Shown here: piece after piece, positions 61,241 through 64,000 of the stretch
How the letters are laid out: each line of letters begins with the position of its first letter
Numbering within the stretch: the stretch's first letter is position 1
Assembly (NCBI GenBank): GCA_964570325.1
Contig: CAZMXS010000013.1
Span: forward strand, 18,529-82,528
DNA length: 64,000 bases
Reading direction: 5' to 3'
From: CAZMXS01 sp964570325
Lineage (GTDB): Bacteria > Verrucomicrobiota > Kiritimatiellia > CAIQIC01 > CAZMXS01
Notes under the pieces: generated by a model
Seen by the model: the letters and a program-made list of their open reading frames with translations, nothing else
Database searches by the model: none
What the model was told of the DNA's origin: nothing
Made by a program: the position numbers and the translations under genes

Positions 61241-63520
61241 CTACCCGCGTCGCCCCGGACGCGGGTTGCCGCGGCTGAACCGGTCAACCGCCGCCTTGGT
61301 GTCCTCAATCCGGCGGACCAGGCCGAGCAGTTCGTCCTTCTGCCCGGCGGTGAGGTTGCCACCGGCCGCCGCGATCAATTCCTTGTTTTTCTCGATGCTC
61401 TGCAGCAGCGCCTGCGGCCCCTGGTCCTCCAGAATCACCGCCGCCAGCCGCAGGTACATTGCGCGCAGCGGCAGATCCGCCGCGTAAGGCCCGGCCACAG
61501 CGGTCTGGACCAGCTTCTGCATCGCCGGAACATTGCGCTGCTCGGCCAGCTTGGCGAAATATACGCCAAACGCGCGCCGGACGAACTCGCGGTGCTGGGC
61601 GGGCGGCAGACCCGCCAGCCGGCGCAGCAGCAGATCAAACGCCTCCTCGACCGAAGCACCGGCCGCGATTCCCAGCAAACTCGTCTCGAATTGCACTTTC
61701 GCGGCGATTTCCGGCGCGGCCCGGTCGGGATTGGCCATCCCGAGCCGGCGAGCCGCCTCGGCCGTCTGCCCCTTGTCCAGGGCCATCGTCGCCCACCAGT
61801 AGGCCGCCTCGGAGCGAACCGGCTCAACGTCAAAATTGTTGACCAGTTCGCGCAGGAGATGGTCCGCCCGGACCAACTCGCCCATCCGGAGCAGGCAGCG
61901 CGCGTTGCCGAGCATCGCCGCGGCAAGCTGGCGGGTCAGCGGTGTATCATGCGCCGCGCCGGCGGCGGTGACATTGAGGAGGCCGATCTTATTGTATTGG
62001 ACCTGCGCCAGCCGATAGAGGCCCATCTTTTCCAGGATGCCCGCCATGATCAGCAGGGTGTCCACCGCTTTCGGGTTGGTCGGATCCGTCCGCACGGCGG
62101 CGGCGCCCACCAGCATGATGTCCGTCGCGAAGGATTTGGCGCGGACCTTGATATCAAACAGGTCGTAGAGCGCCGCGCCGCGCCGCGGGTCCGACGGGAA
62201 ATTGACCAGGTAATAGACCAGCCACTTCGCGGCCTCCGCCAGGTCATTGCGCGCGCGACAGGCTTCCGCCTGGCGTAACAACGCATCGCATAGAATCTGG
62301 CTGTCCGCCCGCGATTGGAGCAAGCGGTTGAAGTAAACGGCGCCCTCGTCGTAGCGGCCGATACGGTTGGCCAGGCGAGCCGTCTCGGAAAGAAACTCCG
62401 GCAATCGGTCCTGGGCCGCCGGCAAAACGATGAACTGCTTCAGCAAGTCATACGCGGCCTCGTAGGAACCTTTTTCCTCAAGCTGGCGCAACACCGCCGT
62501 AAACTCCTCCGCCGCTTGCGCGCCCAGTCGGTAGCGCTTGAGGAAGGTTGAAATCAATTCCTCGGCCGCCCGTGTCTCGCCCTCAACGCGCGCGATCTGC
62601 GCCAGAATCAGCAGGGTCTCGTCAAGGTGTTTCGAGGGCTCATTGTCGAGGAAGCGCTGGATATACTGTTCCGCCGCTGCGTAATCGCCCGCTCGGGCGG
62701 ACAGCCGCGCGATGCGAAACAGCGCATCGGTCCGGTTTTCCGCCGGCCCCTTGTCCAATTGCCGCTTGAATTCAGCGATCGTCCGGTCCGTCAACTCGCG
62801 CCGCAGGTCGGCGGGATCCTGGCCGGAATGCTCCGCCGCGTATTCCGCGAACCAGTCGTCGCGCAGGAGAATCTCCTCATCCACCCGTGCCAGCCACGGC
62901 GTGAACATTTTTTTCAGTTCAGGCTGCCGGAGCAGCGGCCGAATTTCGGGCATCAACCGCTCGATGTCGGCCAGCGTGCCGATCTGGAAATAGACGTCCA
63001 ACTGGTGCTGCAGCAGCGCGGCCTGGTCATCCGTATTGGTCGCGGCTTGTCGGGCCGCCAGGCAATAGCGGTTCATCAACGGGATGTCCTTCATCAGGGC
63101 GGCGGCGTCAATGATCCCGCGATACGCTTGCATGCGCGCTTCCGGGCGCGCGTCGCCGTCAATGACGGCGCTGAAATACTGGCGCGCCACCAGCGCGTTC
63201 GGCACCGGCTGGCTCCGCGCCTGCGCCAGCAGCGCCTGTCCCATGGCCAGGCCGGCGTCCATGCGTTGTTCCGGGGTTCGGGCTTTTTCAAGCGCCATTC
63301 GCAGGTAGGGCACGGCCGTTCCGGGCCGGCCGATGCGCGTGAACTGTACGCCTTGCCGCCAGTAGGCCTCGAACTCAAGGTCCGGCTTCCGGGCTTCCTG
63401 CTCCAGCAGGCGCAGATAGAGCGGCCGCAACCCGTACCAGGACGCGCCCGCGCTGAGCAGCAGGACCGCGGCCAGGCTCAAGCCCGGCCAGCCGAAAAGG
63501 AAATGCCGCAGCGCTTTCAT
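61241..63520 (-). CDS. membrane-anchored TPR protein
   Basis: 759 residues with one N-terminal helix (WPGLSLAAVLLLSAGASWYGL) and TPR-like helical pairs over most of the length (LRMALEKARTPEQRMDAGLAMG, ARLANRIGRYDEGAVYFNRLLQSRA, AMLGNARCLLRMGELVRADHLL). The large part is extracytoplasmic. No catalytic motif. It sits between the STAS-like and FlgN-like genes and overlaps the former by four bases, so it may serve in flagellar placement or in an envelope scaffold; unknown. Confidence 0.7.
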   Translation of the reverse strand: MKALRHFLFGWPGLSLAAVLLLSAGASWYGLRPLYLRLLEQEARKPDLEFEAYWRQGVQFTRIGRPGTAVPYLRMALEKARTPEQRMDAGLAMGQALLAQARSQPVPNALVARQYFSAVIDGDARPEARMQAYRGIIDAAALMKDIPLMNRYCLAARQAATNTDDQAALLQHQLDVYFQIGTLADIERLMPEIRPLLRQPELKKMFTPWLARVDEEILLRDDWFAEYAAEHSGQDPADLRRELTDRTIAEFKRQLDKGPAENRTDALFRIARLSARAGDYAAAEQYIQRFLDNEPSKHLDETLLILAQIARVEGETRAAEELISTFLKRYRLGAQAAEEFTAVLRQLEEKGSYEAAYDLLKQFIVLPAAQDRLPEFLSETARLANRIGRYDEGAVYFNRLLQSRADSQILCDALLRQAEACRARNDLAEAAKWLVYYLVNFPSDPRRGAALYDLFDIKVRAKSFATDIMLVGAAAVRTDPTNPKAVDTLLIMAGILEKMGLYRLAQVQYNKIGLLNVTAAGAAHDTPLTRQLAAAMLGNARCLLRMGELVRADHLLRELVNNFDVEPVRSEAAYWWATMALDKGQTAEAARRLGMANPDRAAPEIAAKVQFETSLLGIAAGASVEEAFDLLLRRLAGLPPAQHREFVRRAFGVYFAKLAEQRNVPAMQKLVQTAVAGPYAADLPLRAMYLRLAAVILEDQGPQALLQSIEKNKELIAAAGGNLTAGQKDELLGLVRRIEDTKAAVDRFSRGNPRPGRRG

Positions 63521-64000
63521 GCGTCCCTCCGGACCACGGTGTCCAGCAGCGCCAGGCGTTCACAAGGCGCGGACAACCGACGGCTGAGCGCGTCCAGCGC
63601 ATCCAGGTCCGGCGCCAGATCGAGTTGGCGGTCCATGCCCAGTTCCCGCGCGGCGGCCACCACCGCCCGCGCCGCACGAACCACACCCAGGCGCCCGCCT
63701 CGCGCGCGACAAGCGTCCGCCCAACCCGCCAGGACCGGCCAGGCGGCGGCATCCACGCGCGGCGTCCCAGCCAAATCGAGCGCCGGCCACGCCAGGCCGG
63801 CATGCGCCGCCTGGAGTTCGGCGACCATTTCCGGCGATAACGCCACCGGCAGACGAATGACGAGAAAATGCCCGCGGCGCTCCGGCGCCGCAGCGCCGGG
63901 CTCCCGGTCCGCCGCCTGCGCGGTTGCGGCGGCCCGGGAGGGCGCCGCCCGGGTCACGGGGTTGCGTAAAACCGCCGCCAGGCCGCGGTGCCACCGCGGG
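63517..64000 (-). CDS. STAS-like protein, possibly cut by the window edge
   Basis: From a GTG at 63957 the protein has 146 residues, but the frame stays open to the window edge (PRWHRGLAAVLRNPVT), so the true N-terminus may lie outside. The part HFLVIRLPVALSPEMVAELQAA ... LDLAGTPRVDAAAWPVLAGWADACRARGGRLGVV follows the STAS/anti-anti-sigma pattern, though the usual Ser is replaced in TPRVDAAA. Overlaps the TPR gene by four bases. May belong to a signalling branch tied to motility. Confidence 0.55.
   Translation of the reverse strand, partial: PRWHRGLAAVLRNPVTRAAPSRAAATAQAADREPGAAAPERRGHFLVIRLPVALSPEMVAELQAAHAGLAWPALDLAGTPRVDAAAWPVLAGWADACRARGGRLGVVRAARAVVAAARELGMDRQLDLAPDLDALDALSRRLSAPCERLALLDTVVRRDA

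Noticed and set aside
59533..62278. Two plus-strand frames of over 400 residues
   Set aside because: Antisense of the flagellar histidine kinase and TPR genes; low-complexity composition.
1..64000. CRISPR array or rRNA operon
   Set aside because: No regularly spaced direct repeats with unique spacers and no rRNA-like stretch were seen; the repeats found are palindromic dyads or coding repeats.

Overview
High-GC bacterial chromosome segment, read as one continuous region with a single 100-N assembly gap (35400-35499). The gene set points to a motile, diderm member of the PVC group, most likely Verrucomicrobiota/Kiritimatiellota. The reasons are a complete basal-body/stator flagellar cluster, a Wzm/Wzt polysaccharide exporter, an LpxL-type acyltransferase, a DUF6599-DUF362-polyferredoxin-aldo/keto reductase operon, a DUF6485 protein, and paired TTCCAAT-type palindromes inside genes. 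The taxonomic call is inference: there is no rRNA or core marker here apart from recN and one tRNA.

Layout. 1-4946 (+): envelope glycan block with two methyltransferases, a flippase, a GT4 glycosyltransferase and an LA_2272-type repeat protein, joined by ATGA overlaps. 5117-12240 (-): a GT-C membrane protein, then an operon DUF6599 > DUF362 > fused NapH/NapG-like polyferredoxin > Tat-exported aldo/keto reductase, probably an envelope electron-transfer pathway. 12365-17039: assorted genes (DUF6941-like, a membrane/coiled-coil protein, an FGE-like protein, an LpxL-like acyltransferase, a decayed GH53 galactanase). 17045-20886: DUF6485 protein, a relic of a RAYT/REP element, and a large FN3/DUF4091 protein. 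20972-25349: recN, tRNA-Met(CAU), HIT, CBS and class II photolyase genes. 25414-27382: accessory scar containing a truncated DUF2723 gene, an ISAs1-family fragment and a complete RAYT element with terminal REP inverted repeats. 27382-29469 (-): wzm-wzt. 29665-32977 (-): GspK/L/M-like genes. 33013-36564 (+): two paralogous coiled-coil/TPR proteins, the second holding the assembly gap. 36649-42880: GT-C protein, sigma-54 two-component system, and a small ORF plus RTX protein.

42992-64000 (-) is one flagellar locus. In transcription order it encodes a STAS-like protein, a TPR protein, FlgN-like, histidine kinase, sigma-54 response regulator, FlgB, FlgC, FliE, FliF, FliG, FliH, FliI, FliJ, MotE-like, FliK, FlgD, FlgE, FlbD, MotA, MotB, a second MotB-like protein, FliL, FliM and FliN. 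The export gate (FlhA, FlhB, FliP, FliQ, FliR), flagellin, filament cap and hook-filament junction genes are not here.

Most notable observations: (1) a RAYT element bounded by outward-facing REP palindromes, plus a second locus that keeps the last RAYT codons and a REP at the same 53-nt spacing; (2) a 51-bp twin-palindrome unit inside two unrelated genes, read in different frames; (3) a second MotB-like protein lacking the proton-binding Asp; (4) a fused NapH/NapG polyferredoxin operon; (5) an assembly gap whose true size can be predicted from flanking repeats and reading frame.
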